This document shows positions 38,428 to 46,720 of a DNA stretch of 64,000 nucleotides, in pieces (the stretch's first letter is position 1; every line of letters begins with the position of its first letter). This DNA is from Ensifer canadensis (lineage in GTDB: Bacteria; Pseudomonadota; Alphaproteobacteria; Rhizobiales; Rhizobiaceae), in contig NZ_CP083375.1 in NCBI RefSeq assembly GCF_017488845.2, positions 1 through 64,000 on the forward strand, written 5' to 3'. Made by a program: the position numbers and the translations under genes. A model generated the notes under the pieces. That model was not told where the DNA came from, did no database searches, and was given only the letters and a program-made list of their open reading frames with translations.

Positions 38428-39303
38428 TCACACTCGTGCGCATACGCACCGCCAAAGGGACCCACTTTGCAGACCGTCCTTGCGGCGTGAAAGGTAACGA
38501 GAGTTGATTGCTTCCGGTCCGGGATCTTCAACATGCCTAAAGCCAAGTTCTCTGAGTTGCTGCTGCAAATGTTCCGGTTCGAAGCTCGAAAGCCACGGTT
38601 CGCCCAAGGCGGCGATCTCTTTTTCGGCAAGGTCGACGACGAAGCGCTCGACTGGGCCGAGATGCGATGCCGGCACACGATAGTCGAAGGTAATGCTGCT
38701 CCCGACAGGTTGCGACGCCACGAAGGAAAGCGTATCGAGCACAGCCTGAGGTGTCAGGTAGACGGTAACGCCCATCCAGCAAAAGCACGCTGGTTGGTCC
38801 GCATGAAATCCTGCCACAGCAAGCCTCTCTGCGAGCGTGTCATGCTCGAAATCTACAGGTACGAAGGTCACTGAGTCAGGCAAAGCAATCCCGGCGGTTT
38901 CCAAGCATTGCCGCTTCCATTGCTGGGTGGACTCATGGTCCACCTCGAATACTCGCACACCGGTTTCCACATGAGGGTTGCGATATGCAAATGTATCCAA
39001 GCCAGCACCCAACACCACATATTGCCGTATTCCTTGAGCCACCGCGCGAGCCAGTTCATCCTCGGCGAAGCGGCTGCGGGCAACAAGAATCGCCCTGGAC
39101 CCGCGAGATAAGGGGTCATTCATGCTAAATGGATCCCGCCGCAACGCGGCCTCTGTTTCGGGTCCAAGGATCCTCAGGGCAATTGGATCAGACAACACGA
39201 TCGGTTCATCAAGCAACTGATGTACCGCGCGCAGCGAAGCTGTACTCAGTGCGGTGCGACTGGGTTCACCGCCGTGAAGGATATTTTTGAAATTGGAGGG
39301 CAT
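38428..39303 (-). CDS. SAM-dependent methyltransferase (leucine carboxyl methyltransferase/TIGR00027 type)
   Basis: 291 residues from the ATG at 39,303, chosen because AGGAG lies six bases upstream; longer starts lack this. Motif I is YVVLGAGLDTFAYR, followed by VFEVDHESTQQWK, which carries the acidic SAM-ribose residue. The family methylates carboxyl or hydroxyl oxygens and is common in polyketide clusters. Substrate here is inferred to be the polyketide. It lies between the thioesterase and dehydrogenase genes on the same strand. Confidence 0.85.
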   Translation of the reverse strand: MPSNFKNILHGGEPSRTALSTASLRAVHQLLDEPIVLSDPIALRILGPETEAALRRDPFSMNDPLSRGSRAILVARSRFAEDELARAVAQGIRQYVVLGAGLDTFAYRNPHVETGVRVFEVDHESTQQWKRQCLETAGIALPDSVTFVPVDFEHDTLAERLAVAGFHADQPACFCWMGVTVYLTPQAVLDTLSFVASQPVGSSITFDYRVPASHLGPVERFVVDLAEKEIAALGEPWLSSFEPEHLQQQLRELGFRHVEDPGPEAINSRYLSRRKDGLQSGSLWRCVCARV

Positions 39304-39450
39304 ATGTTCTCCTAAAGCGGAATGGTATGGGAATCTTGAAATTGTCCGGTTTGAGTTCAGCTGCTTACCGTTGACTTCGAACATTAGCTGGCCTCGGCCC
39401 TTCATGGCCGACGATCAATCGGGTCGGTGTTTGGACCCCACCACTTGCTT

Positions 39451-40227
39451 TTATCGTGGCAAGTGTCTTTTCCTCCAGGGTATGGGGTCGGTTTGGGCCC
39501 TGACCACCTCGAAGACGGCTGAAGGATTTTCAAACGGAAAGAAATGTCCGTAGGGAAACGTCGATCTTGAAAATGGTCCTCTGGTGTATTGTGCCCAGGC
39601 CGACAAACCCTTGTCATCGGTTAGCGGATCGAATGATCCGGCCAGAGCCGTGATAGGAGCGGCAATTTGCTCGAGCCGATCCGGTATCCAGTTTTGTCCA
39701 AGCTTGAGATCCAGGCGAAGCGCCGCAGAATAGAGGCGCCACATCTCATCATTGGCAAGTACTTCAGCAGGCGTTCCGCCAAGTTGTTTCGTCATTTCCC
39801 GAAGATCTTTATCTGAAGAGCGATGGAGATCGTTACGAGTGGAATGGGATGGGGCGACGCGGCCCGAAACAAACAGGTGTTTGATCGGCTTCCTTCCAGC
39901 CTGCTCAAGCGCCGAAGCGACTCCGAAGCCGACGAGAGCGCCAAAGCTGTGACCAAATATTACGAGATCGTCTTCATTACCTTCAGGCAATGCATCCGCT
40001 ATGGCGCCAATTGCGTCACCGAGTGTTGAAAACGGTGCTTCTGAAAATCTCTGTTCCCGACCGGGCATACAGATCGAGATCACCTCGGACCATCCAGCCG
40101 TAAGCGAAGGCCCTAATCGCTTCCATATTGAAGCACCACCCCCGGCCGGGGCGCATAGGAGCAACCGGCGGCCACCGGGGTTATCCCCGGGCATAGTGAT
40201 GAGCAGATCGCGAGAGTTGTTTTTCAT
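39451..40227 (-). CDS. Type II thioesterase
   Basis: 258 residues. Alpha/beta hydrolase of the GrsT/RifR class: LLLCAPAGGGASIW, CMPGREQRFSEAP, nucleophile in FGHSFGALVGFG, Asp in AGSFDPLTD, His in FPYGHFFPF. Such enzymes remove aberrant acyl groups from carrier domains or release intermediates. First gene of the minus-strand operon; the lux-box-like site is 133 bp upstream of its ATG. Confidence 0.92.
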   Translation of the reverse strand: MKNNSRDLLITMPGDNPGGRRLLLCAPAGGGASIWKRLGPSLTAGWSEVISICMPGREQRFSEAPFSTLGDAIGAIADALPEGNEDDLVIFGHSFGALVGFGVASALEQAGRKPIKHLFVSGRVAPSHSTRNDLHRSSDKDLREMTKQLGGTPAEVLANDEMWRLYSAALRLDLKLGQNWIPDRLEQIAAPITALAGSFDPLTDDKGLSAWAQYTRGPFSRSTFPYGHFFPFENPSAVFEVVRAQTDPIPWRKRHLPR

Positions 40228-40295
40228 TTCTGGAACAGCAGTCCTTTTCGGAAGCGAATTGGCAGTTTGCGATCTTTATCGTGCTTTCATCTGAT

Positions 40296-40383
40296 CCCGC
40301 CGTCGGCAGCGGTCTCACGACATCATTGAGGCATTCTTGTTGTTTTGACCGCGTGCAGCATCTGGGAAAAGTTCCAGATATAC
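40296..40383 (-). repeat. Promoter-segment repeat, copy B (inverted relative to 24,676-24,764)
   Basis: Counterpart of the segment upstream of the P450 gene, read on the minus strand towards the thioesterase gene. Conserved parts are the palindrome, the downstream GCGGTCAAAACAA and CCGCTGCCGACG. The two copies bracket a 15.6-kb stretch containing the two facing operons, so recombination between them could invert that stretch. Confidence 0.7.
40360..40379 (-). promoter_or_regulatory. Lux-box-like operator upstream of the thioesterase-methyltransferase-bkd operon
   Basis: The 18-bp core (40,361-40,378) is identical on the minus strand to the box upstream of the P450 gene: TCTGGAACTTTTCCCAGA. 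It fits CTG-N10-CAG. Placement suggests LuxR-type control of the minus-strand operon, parallel to the plus-strand one. Confidence 0.55.
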
Positions 40384-40498
40384 GATGCCAGGCATTGGAT
40401 GCGCCGAGGTTGGTATGGAGGCGCGTATGGTGCGAAGTCGATGGGAGGAGCTACTGCAATCCCTGTCCGGCATCAGCATCGGCTGGCGCCGCCTGAAT

Positions 40499-40984
40499 CT
40501 AGCGGTTGATCCGTGACAAAAATTTAAGATCAGCGCTCTCCGCCGCTGCCCATAGTCGGTGTTTCGCTCCGACATAGTTACCGGCTGATTGAGCGGTCGA
40601 CTTGTTTGTGACCTTTGGAAGGTATCCGCCGCAAGCGCAGACCAGGCTTTCCGGTTCGATGATCTCTTCTATGCATGGAAGATGGGCAGGAAGAGAACCG
40701 CGATTGATTGCACGGGGTTTCGCGTGCTGTTTGCCCGAAGGGCAATCCGCCTCGTCTTCGGCATGGACAGCCGCAATTGCCGTCTCAAGGTCTTCCAACG
40801 CGAGATCGGGCTGCTCGGGATCGGCCTTCTCGGATTTGCGACCAAAGGCGGTCCGCTTGAAAGCGGCGACTAACTTCTCCAGCCTTTCGATCCGCTCGTC
40901 CTTGCGGACTTCACGCGCTTCGGCCGCTATTAGCCTTGTATTCAAGGCAGCAATATCGTCGGGAAGATCGGCAGCGTCCAACAT
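40499..40984 (-). pseudogene. IS66-family TnpC, N-terminal fragment
   Basis: The minus-strand product starts MLDAADLPDDIAALNTRLIA, followed by a coiled coil (ERIERLEKLVAAFKRTAFGR) and HLPCIEEIIEPESLVCACGG, the typical N terminus of the ~540-residue IS66 transposase. It leaves family sequence after about 125 residues; the DDE part is absent. It belongs to the same IS66 relic as the tnpB halves and tnpA further right. Confidence 0.8.
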
Positions 40985-41051
40985 GGTCGAAGCTTATCAA
41001 ATCTCGCTCGATTCATGCTCGGAATCTGCCGCTCGAGTCATACTGCCGCAT

Positions 41052-41351
41052 CTACTCAATCGCGTCTGGCGCTCCCGCTTCCACAGCACGGACCCGACGC
41101 CAATCGAGGCCTGCAAACAGCGCCTCGAATTGAGCATGGCCCAAGGTCATCAAGCCGTCCTTGATACCCGACCAGGTGAGCATCTGTTCCTTCAACCGCC
41201 TTTAGGCCATCACCAGGCCGCTTCCATCCCAGTAGATCAGCTTTAATCGATCCGCTTTACGCGACCGGAATACGAAGATCGTTCCGGTGAACGGATGCTT
41301 GCGCAGTTCGTTCGTGACCTGTGCCGCCAAGCCATCATAGCCTTTACGGTT
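41052..41351 (-). pseudogene. IS66-family TnpB, C-terminal part (interrupted by the RIT element)
   Basis: The minus strand reads KGYDGLAAQVTNELRKHPF, FVFRSRKADRLKLIYWDGSG, then, after a frameshift near 41,205, LTWSGIKDGLMTLGHAQFEA. These are successive parts of IS66 TnpB. Its N-terminal codons (VATKPIDFR) are found on the far side of the RIT element at 44,745-44,795, so the element inserted inside this gene. Too broken to be functional. Confidence 0.75.
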
Positions 41352-41369
41352 ATGCGGAGCACCGCATAA

Positions 41370-41416
41370 CCGCAACTATGCGGCGCCGATGATTATGTGG
41401 AGCCGGGGATGCTGAT
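41370..41416 (+). repeat. RIT left terminal inverted repeat
   Basis: 47 bp, starting CCGCAACTATGCGGCGCCGA; the reverse complement is found without mismatch at 44,698-44,744. Confidence 0.9.
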
Positions 41417-41466
41417 GAGCGCGTTGTCAGGTTTTTCTCCATCCGTCGACTCCACATAACAATGCA

Positions 41467-42456
41467 CTATCGCGTAGCAAGCATCGCGATCAGTTTATCC
41501 GGCGGGCGGAATTTGCCGGGCTTGAGACCGAGCGGCGCCAAAGCGTCGAGCATCTCGAGTTTTTCGGTCGGGTCAGCGCGCAGGTAGATCTCTGTGCTCT
41601 GGAGAGTGGCGTGACCGAGCCATAGCGCTACCTTGCGAATGTCGCGCGTCGCCTGAAGCATATGCATCGCGCAGCTGTGGCGTAGTACATGGGGCGATAT
41701 AGACTTCGTCGCCAGCGTGGGCGCGACGCTGGCCGCGGCGGCGGCGTGCTTTTCGAGGATGTATTCGAAGCCGGAGCGCGTCATCATCCGGCCAACATTG
41801 TTCAGGAAGAGCGCCGTCTCGCCATCCTTGGGTCTAATCGCGATCCAGGCGCGGATCGCGACAGCGGTCTCCTGCCAGAGCGGCAGCACGCGCTCTCGTC
41901 GTCCTTTGCCGATGATATGGATGCTTGCGGGTGACCGTCCGTCGAATTGATCCAGGGTGAGACCGACGAGTTCGGAAACGCGCAGCCCGCCGGCGAAAGC
42001 CAGATGCAGCATGGCTCGATCGCGAATGCCCGATGATGTGCGCCGATCCGGTGCATTGAGCAGTGCTTGCACTTCAGTACGCGAAAGCGAAGCTACGAGC
42101 GCCTCGTCAATCTTCTTCATCGGAATGGCGTGTACCCGAAAGGCCTGATCCAGCATTGCGGGTGCGCGGTGCTCGAGATAGCGGAAGAAGGACTTCACGG
42201 CGGCCAGCCTTGCGTTGCGCGAACGGGCTTTGTTGCCACGCTTCTCTTCGATGTGTTCGAGGAAGGCGAGGATCATCGGTACGTCGATATCTTCGATCTG
42301 CAGCAGACACGGTCGCTTGCTCAATCGTCGCGCGGCGAACGTCACCAGCAGCTGGAAGCTGTAGGCATAGGCATCGCAAGTGTGAACGCTTGCGCGTCTC
42401 TCCCGGGGAAGATGTTCGCGGAGGAACGCGGTGAGGTGCTGGGCAAGCTGGGTCAT
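41467..42456 (-). CDS. ritC: Tyrosine recombinase, third gene of the RIT trio
   Basis: 329 residues, XerC-like. Catalytic set visible: Arg in AGGLRVSELVGL, HVLRHSCAMHML (H-x-x-R), WLGHATLQSTEIYLRA (His and nucleophile Tyr). Its ATG overlaps the stop of the preceding recombinase by four bases (ATGA), which suggests coupled translation. Inferred to act with the other two to move the element; the separate roles of the three are not known from the sequence. Confidence 0.88.
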   Translation of the reverse strand: MTQLAQHLTAFLREHLPRERRASVHTCDAYAYSFQLLVTFAARRLSKRPCLLQIEDIDVPMILAFLEHIEEKRGNKARSRNARLAAVKSFFRYLEHRAPAMLDQAFRVHAIPMKKIDEALVASLSRTEVQALLNAPDRRTSSGIRDRAMLHLAFAGGLRVSELVGLTLDQFDGRSPASIHIIGKGRRERVLPLWQETAVAIRAWIAIRPKDGETALFLNNVGRMMTRSGFEYILEKHAAAAASVAPTLATKSISPHVLRHSCAMHMLQATRDIRKVALWLGHATLQSTEIYLRADPTEKLEMLDALAPLGLKPGKFRPPDKLIAMLATR

Positions 42457-43367
42457 GCCGTCACTCCTCGATGCAATGTCTCACCGGCTGCTGACATATG
42501 CGCCATCAACTCGGGCGTTGCCTGGAGATACCAGTAAGTATCGGTCACATGGGCGTGCCCCAAATAGGTGCTGAGAGCGGTGATATGCCGCGCCACCGCT
42601 TGGGAATCGTGCGCACAGCGTTCGAGAGAGCGAACGGCGAACGTGTGGCGAAGATCGTGGATCCGCGGACCTCGCGATCCTGGAGCGCCTCGCAAGCCGA
42701 TCGATCGAATGATCTGCAGGAAGACTGTTATTACGGTCGGATAAGCAAGCGGCGTTCCCTGATGCGAAATGAAAAGCGCATCGCTCTGACTTGCTGCCTT
42801 CAGGCGAGCCGCGAGGTATCGGTCCACGGCATGTCGGGTTGTCGGGTGGAGCGGCAGCAATCGGCTCTTCTTGAACTTGGTCTGGGTAATGATCAGCCCG
42901 TCGTCGGTCACGTCCGGTAATCGAATGGCGATCGCCTCCGAAACACGCATGCCGGTCGCTGCAATCAGCCCGAACATCGTGGCGTAGGTTAGCGATCGGA
43001 TTGAACCGTCGGGGCCAAGTCGCTGAGCGACGTCGATCAGCCGTTGGATCTCCTCGGCGCTATAGATATAGGGCGTGCGGCGCCTGCGGCTGCCGCGGCC
43101 GAAAAGATCAGCGGAGGGAACTTCATGGCGCGGATCTTCGGCATGCAGCGAGAGCGCGAAGCGACGTACCGCCAACAGGCGGTTGCGACGTTGTTCGGGT
43201 GAAGGCGCCTGTAGCGCCCACTCGCGCACGGTCGCCGTCGTTACGACATGCTCACCGCGATGCTCGGCAAAGGCGACGAAGTTGCGCAGGAGAATGCCCG
43301 GAGTCCGAAACTTGAATCCCAGAGCTTGGTACAGCGCGGCATGATCGGCGAGGAGCTTACTCAGCAT
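42453..43367 (-). CDS. ritB: Tyrosine recombinase, second gene of the RIT trio
   Basis: 304 residues from the ATG at 43,367, overlapping the end of the first recombinase gene by seven bases; longer upstream frames lie inside that gene. Catalytic residues: ATGMRVSEAIAIRL (Arg), HDLRHTFAVRSL (H-x-x-R), YLGHAHVTDTYWYLQA (His, Tyr). N-terminal SAM-like DNA-binding part about 1-100. Confidence 0.87.
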   Translation of the reverse strand: MLSKLLADHAALYQALGFKFRTPGILLRNFVAFAEHRGEHVVTTATVREWALQAPSPEQRRNRLLAVRRFALSLHAEDPRHEVPSADLFGRGSRRRRTPYIYSAEEIQRLIDVAQRLGPDGSIRSLTYATMFGLIAATGMRVSEAIAIRLPDVTDDGLIITQTKFKKSRLLPLHPTTRHAVDRYLAARLKAASQSDALFISHQGTPLAYPTVITVFLQIIRSIGLRGAPGSRGPRIHDLRHTFAVRSLERCAHDSQAVARHITALSTYLGHAHVTDTYWYLQATPELMAHMSAAGETLHRGVTA

Positions 43368-44590
43368 GGCAGCTCTCCCGGCCAGGGCTGAGCAATCTGC
43401 TCCAGCATTGCTACATCGACCTTGGCGTAGTGTGCGGTCATATCGAGCGAACGGTGACGCAGCACCGTGCCAACAGCTTCGAGTGTGGCCCCCGAGCGCA
43501 GCATTGAGGTTGCGGCCGAGTGGCGCAGCAAGCACGCTCCGGTCGACGGGGGATCGGAAATGCCCGCACGTTTTAGCGCCAGCGCTACGATCGTGGAGAC
43601 ATGGCTGGACTGTGCAAATGACCGGTAGGGTGCAATCATTGTGAGAAAGACCGCCTCTTGATGCACGCGCGGCCGTTCCTGCTCGATGTATGCCAGAAGG
43701 GCATCGCCGACGTCCTGCGGCAACGGTAGCCGAACTTGACGGCGCGCTTTGCCACTCAAGCGCAGCATACCAGACGTCCATTCGATATCGTTAAGTCTGA
43801 GTCCGGCCACATCCCCGGCTCGCAGCCCCAGGCGAGCCAGTAGGAGCAGGATTGCACGGTCCCGCAAGCGCCCACTGGTGAGTTGATCGCAGGATGCAAT
43901 GACGCGTTCGACATCGGCGGCTGCAAGATACCGCGGCAACGACGACAGACGCCATTGCAAGACGGGCGGAATGGCGTGATCGAGGTTGGGGCGGCACAGC
44001 CCGGCACCCGCGAGGAAGCGAAGATAGCTGCGCAAGGCGCTCGTTATCGTCCTCAGATCGGCCGGCCCGGTTCGCTCGCGCCATTCGCGGACAACATTAC
44101 GGATCCGGGTGGCATCATAGTCGTTCGTCGTCGTGCCGAGTTCCGGCATCAGCTTATGCAAGTGGCGAAGGTGACGGGCGATCGTTCGTTCCGCCAGTCC
44201 CCGGTGGACGCGCAACCAGCTCTGATAGTCGTCAAGCAGGGGATAGGGCGACGCGACCTTCAAGGGTGGACGCACGACACCTGCCCTTTGCAGGAAAGCA
44301 ACGAACCTCCCGGCGCGGCGCGAATATTTTGGTGAGATACGCAGCAACTGCCGCCCACCAGGACATCGGCACAGATGTTCGGCAAAGCGACGATAGACAT
44401 CGCCATCGATGACGTCGATCGAGATACCTGCGCTACCAAGCCAAGCTGCGAAATGACGAGCCGAGGCCGTGTAGCCCTCAATGGTCAGCGACGTATATCT
44501 CTGAGCGGCAAGCTCGGCCGCGAACTGATCGATCCATAATGACAATGGTCCTGGATCGAGAAACCGGTGATTAAGATTATTAGCATCCAT
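43361..44590 (-). CDS. ritA: Tyrosine recombinase, first gene of the RIT trio
   Basis: 409 residues from the ATG at 44,590, with GGAG upstream. N-terminal DNA-binding region about 1-200, then the catalytic domain: LARLGLRAGDVAGL (Arg), LLRHSAATSML (R in the H-x-x-R position, with Leu instead of the first His), VLRHRSLDMTAHYAKV (His and Tyr). First of three genes that overlap stop to start. Confidence 0.86.
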   Translation of the reverse strand: MDANNLNHRFLDPGPLSLWIDQFAAELAAQRYTSLTIEGYTASARHFAAWLGSAGISIDVIDGDVYRRFAEHLCRCPGGRQLLRISPKYSRRAGRFVAFLQRAGVVRPPLKVASPYPLLDDYQSWLRVHRGLAERTIARHLRHLHKLMPELGTTTNDYDATRIRNVVREWRERTGPADLRTITSALRSYLRFLAGAGLCRPNLDHAIPPVLQWRLSSLPRYLAAADVERVIASCDQLTSGRLRDRAILLLLARLGLRAGDVAGLRLNDIEWTSGMLRLSGKARRQVRLPLPQDVGDALLAYIEQERPRVHQEAVFLTMIAPYRSFAQSSHVSTIVALALKRAGISDPPSTGACLLRHSAATSMLRSGATLEAVGTVLRHRSLDMTAHYAKVDVAMLEQIAQPWPGELPC

Positions 44591-44697
44591 TTTTGCTCTC
44601 CTCACAACATGAACCCATCGTGAGGGAGCATAGTTATGTAGAGCGATCACGCGTCCTCGATCTATCTAAGCATCGGTGACGACGCAATAATCCATAG

Positions 44698-44744
44698 ATC
44701 AGCATCCCCGGCTCCACATAATCATCGGCGCCGCATAGTTGCGG
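44698..44744 (-). repeat. RIT right terminal inverted repeat
   Basis: Exact reverse complement of 41,370-41,416 over 47 bp. Immediately outside it the IS66 tnpB coding sequence resumes. Confidence 0.9.
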
Positions 44745-45176
44745 AAATCGATCGGCTTGGTGGCAACCATGCTCCGCACACGGTTCGATGGAACGATATG
44801 TCAGGCCCGCGCAGGCACGGGCGATGGCAGCAAACCGAGCGACAGATGCCCCTTCTTCCAATCGGATCGTAATGGAACCCACGGGGCGGCTGGCATTTTT
44901 TGATCGGCGGCTCCGAGACGGGTGGATCGACGATCACGGCAGCGAACTCCACCGGGTCCCCGGATGTGGCCAGAACCAGCTTGCCCTGCCGCGCCATTTT
45001 TCGCCAAGTGGACAGGTGGTGCAGCTTTAGGCCATGTCGTTCTGCGACCTCGTTCACAAACGCGCCGGGCCGAAGGTTCTCTCCGAAACGATCTACTCCT
45101 TGACCTCGTCCGGCCAATGCCGGTGGACTTCACGTCCGGGTTTCCTGGTTGTGAGAGCCTCCAATGTAGTCTCCAT
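44745..45176 (-). pseudogene. IS66-family TnpA and TnpB 5' remnants
   Basis: Reading leftward on the minus strand, METTLEALTTRKPGREVHR (ATG at 45,176) is the TnpA N terminus. After a frameshift it continues as FGENLRPGAFVNEVAERHG and LHHLSTWRKMARQGKLVLA, the TnpA helix-turn-helix, fading out near 44,880. Then IVPSNRVRSMVATKPIDFR (about 44,745-44,800) is the start of TnpB, cut by the RIT element. The TnpA start has a second copy at 24,535. No intact gene remains. The stretch 45,177-45,411 holds no gene I can support. Confidence 0.65.
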
Positions 45177-45411
45177 GGAGAAACTCCCGTTGCTCGTCCA
45201 TGGAAAGCCGAACATGGATTTGGACGTGGGAGCGGTACACCCGTTACCGATGCCCCCCGAACCGGTCGTGATCAACGCACATTGATATCAGCCATGCTGA
45301 CCGAGCTTGGGGCGGCAACCGTAACCAGGCGCGCAAATCTCTATATGGGCTTGAAGCAGAAGTATTCGGTCGATCAACAGCAGTCCGTGCCGCGCTCGCG
45401 CCCGGCGATCG

Positions 45412-45750
45412 CTACCGCAGCGCGTCGATCGCGCGGCTCAGGTGTTTGGCTACTTTTGTGTAGCCCAAGGATTTCGATTCATTGAGCAGAAATATGAGAG
45501 CTTGGCGCAAGGGTCCGCGCTGGTCCTGTTCGTTGCCGTCAGGCGACGTATCCTCGTTCGTTGTTTCGATGCGGACGTCGCTGTCGGCGGGGATTTTTCC
45601 ACGACAACGACGCCAGCTTTCGACTGGTTTGACAAGTAAATTGCCAAGGCGCGATCGTTTCATGGCTTTGGTAAGTTCCTCTGGTTGATCGGTCTGTTCT
45701 GAATAAGAAGCGAATCCGATCCGATTGAGCGCGTTGCCACATGTCGACAT
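45412..45750 (-). CDS. Hypothetical small protein divergent from luxI
   Basis: 112 residues from the ATG at 45,750 (MSTCGNALNRIGFASYSEQT). A longer in-frame start at 45,861 would run through the lux-box-like palindrome, so the shorter one is preferred. A hydrophilic middle (IETTNEDTSPDGNEQDQ) is followed by a helical C terminus, LRQALIFLLNESKSLGYTKV then AKHLSRAIDALR. I do not recognise it with confidence. Small proteins beside luxI in rhizobia can modulate quorum sensing, so its divergent placement is suggestive only. Confidence 0.5.
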   Translation of the reverse strand: MSTCGNALNRIGFASYSEQTDQPEELTKAMKRSRLGNLLVKPVESWRRCRGKIPADSDVRIETTNEDTSPDGNEQDQRGPLRQALIFLLNESKSLGYTKVAKHLSRAIDALR

Positions 45751-45801
45751 CAGAGCAGCCGAATGCTCTAGCGAAGTGTACCCAAACGAGACTTCAACAG
45801 C

Positions 45802-45821
45802 ACCCGGGATTTTTCCCAGGT
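45802..45821 (+). promoter_or_regulatory. Lux-box-like palindrome upstream of luxI
   Basis: ACCCGGGATTTTTCCCAGGT is an imperfect 20-bp dyad, 92 bp upstream of the luxI ATG. It shares GGxAxxTTTTCCCAG with the boxes at 24,680 and 40,360, and like them is followed by TGCT and then CAATA. It would suit LuxR-AHL autoinduction of luxI and perhaps the divergent small gene. Confidence 0.5.
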
Positions 45822-45913
45822 GCTTCTTCCCAAGGCAATAGCTACCAATTTTGGTCTCCATGCGTTTCTGTTGTTGTGATGTTCATATCCAACCGAAGAC
45901 AGGAGTGCACGTC

Positions 45914-46588
45914 ATGATGAATTTGATCGATTCTTCCAATCGGGCCATGCATCTAGAAACACTCCGATCATTCGCCGAGCTGCGATACGAGGTTTTTGTC
46001 CGACGTCTTGGCTGGGTTCTGCCGGCCGCCCGGGACGGGCTGGAGGAAGATGAGTATGATACTTCGCGGGCGGTCTATGTGACGATTAGCAATAGCGCCG
46101 GGCATGTGGTCGCCGGAGCCCGGCTGCTCAAGACCTCCGATGCGAGCCTTCTGAACGAGATTTTTCCTCACCTGGTGAAGGACGGCGACCTGCCGCGATC
46201 GGATCGGATTTACGAGATCACACGTTTCGCCATCGATCATCGCAGGGAGCGCCTGGAGGGATGCATGGATTTGCGGAACCGGTTGCTCTGGGGCATTCAA
46301 GCTGCGGCTATGCACCTTGAATTGGATAAGATGGTCTCTGTCACCTATACCCATCTTGAGCCGATGCTCCGCAAGGCGGGTTACCGCTTTCGCAGGCTTG
46401 GAGATATCGACTGTATCGACGGCATTCCGACGGTTGCGCTGGAACACGAAGTCTCGCCCGACATCCTGGGCGCTTGCCGGTCTGTTTTGCTCAACGGTAG
46501 GGGCCGCCACAAAGCCGCACCGCCATCTCCGCTGTCAAGCCAGAGCGATCAGCCGGCCGCCAGCGTCGCTCAACCGGCCCTAGTCTAA
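45914..46588 (+). CDS. LuxI-type acyl-homoserine lactone synthase
   Basis: 224 residues. The ATG at 45,914 is chosen because AGGAG lies eight bases upstream; an ATG follows directly at 45,917. Makes the AHL signal from acyl-ACP (or acyl-CoA) and S-adenosylmethionine. Family residues are seen in FAELRYEVFVRRLGWVLP (Arg, Phe, Trp), EEDEYD (acidic pair), VVAGARLL (Arg) and YEITRFAIDHRR (Glu, Arg). About 30 C-terminal residues (GRHKAAPPSPLSSQ...) are low-complexity. Convergent with luxR. The acyl chain length cannot be read from the sequence. Confidence 0.94.
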   Translation: MMNLIDSSNRAMHLETLRSFAELRYEVFVRRLGWVLPAARDGLEEDEYDTSRAVYVTISNSAGHVVAGARLLKTSDASLLNEIFPHLVKDGDLPRSDRIYEITRFAIDHRRERLEGCMDLRNRLLWGIQAAAMHLELDKMVSVTYTHLEPMLRKAGYRFRRLGDIDCIDGIPTVALEHEVSPDILGACRSVLLNGRGRHKAAPPSPLSSQSDQPAASVAQPALV

Positions 46589-46604
46589 TTTATTGCCGGG
46601 TGAG

Positions 46605-46629
46605 GCGCGACCGCAGGAGATGGTCGCGC
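46605..46629 (+). terminator. Hairpin between convergent luxI and luxR
   Basis: Perfect 8-bp stem GCGCGACC/GGTCGCGC with a 9-base loop, 17 bp after the luxI stop. No T-tract follows on the + strand. Likely part of a shared termination region. Confidence 0.5.
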
Positions 46630-46672
46630 TCTGTTGTCGGCGAATTTTGAGGATGGCCTTGCTCTGCACCAG

Positions 46673-46691
46673 GCCCGATTTCTGATCGGGC
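46673..46691. terminator. Second hairpin between luxI and luxR
   Basis: Perfect 7-bp stem GCCCGAT/ATCGGGC with loop TTCTG, 30 bp beyond the luxR stop as read on the minus strand. Probable terminator for luxR, luxI or both. Confidence 0.45.
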
Positions 46692-46720
46692 TACAAGATA
46701 GCGGTGCTGACACCGTGCGC

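Larger units (their letters stand above)
41370..44744 (-). mobile_element. RIT element (recombinase in trio) inserted in IS66 tnpB
   Basis: Three overlapping, co-directional tyrosine recombinase genes (44,590 to 41,467) lie between perfect 47-bp inverted repeats. This is the defining layout of RIT elements. The surrounding tnpB codons join up across it (VATKPIDFR then KGYDGLAAQ), so both boundaries are known to within a few bases. An extra 11-bp-stem hairpin (CGGTTATGCGG / CCGCATAACCG, 41,347-41,372) overlaps the left end. All three genes look intact. Confidence 0.85.

Noticed and set aside
45751..45861. Longer start (45,861) for the small gene divergent from luxI
   Set aside because: It would run through the palindrome at 45,802-45,821 and most of the luxI promoter. 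The likeness of its CLGKKHLGKIP to translations of the other two boxes comes from the shared operator sequence.
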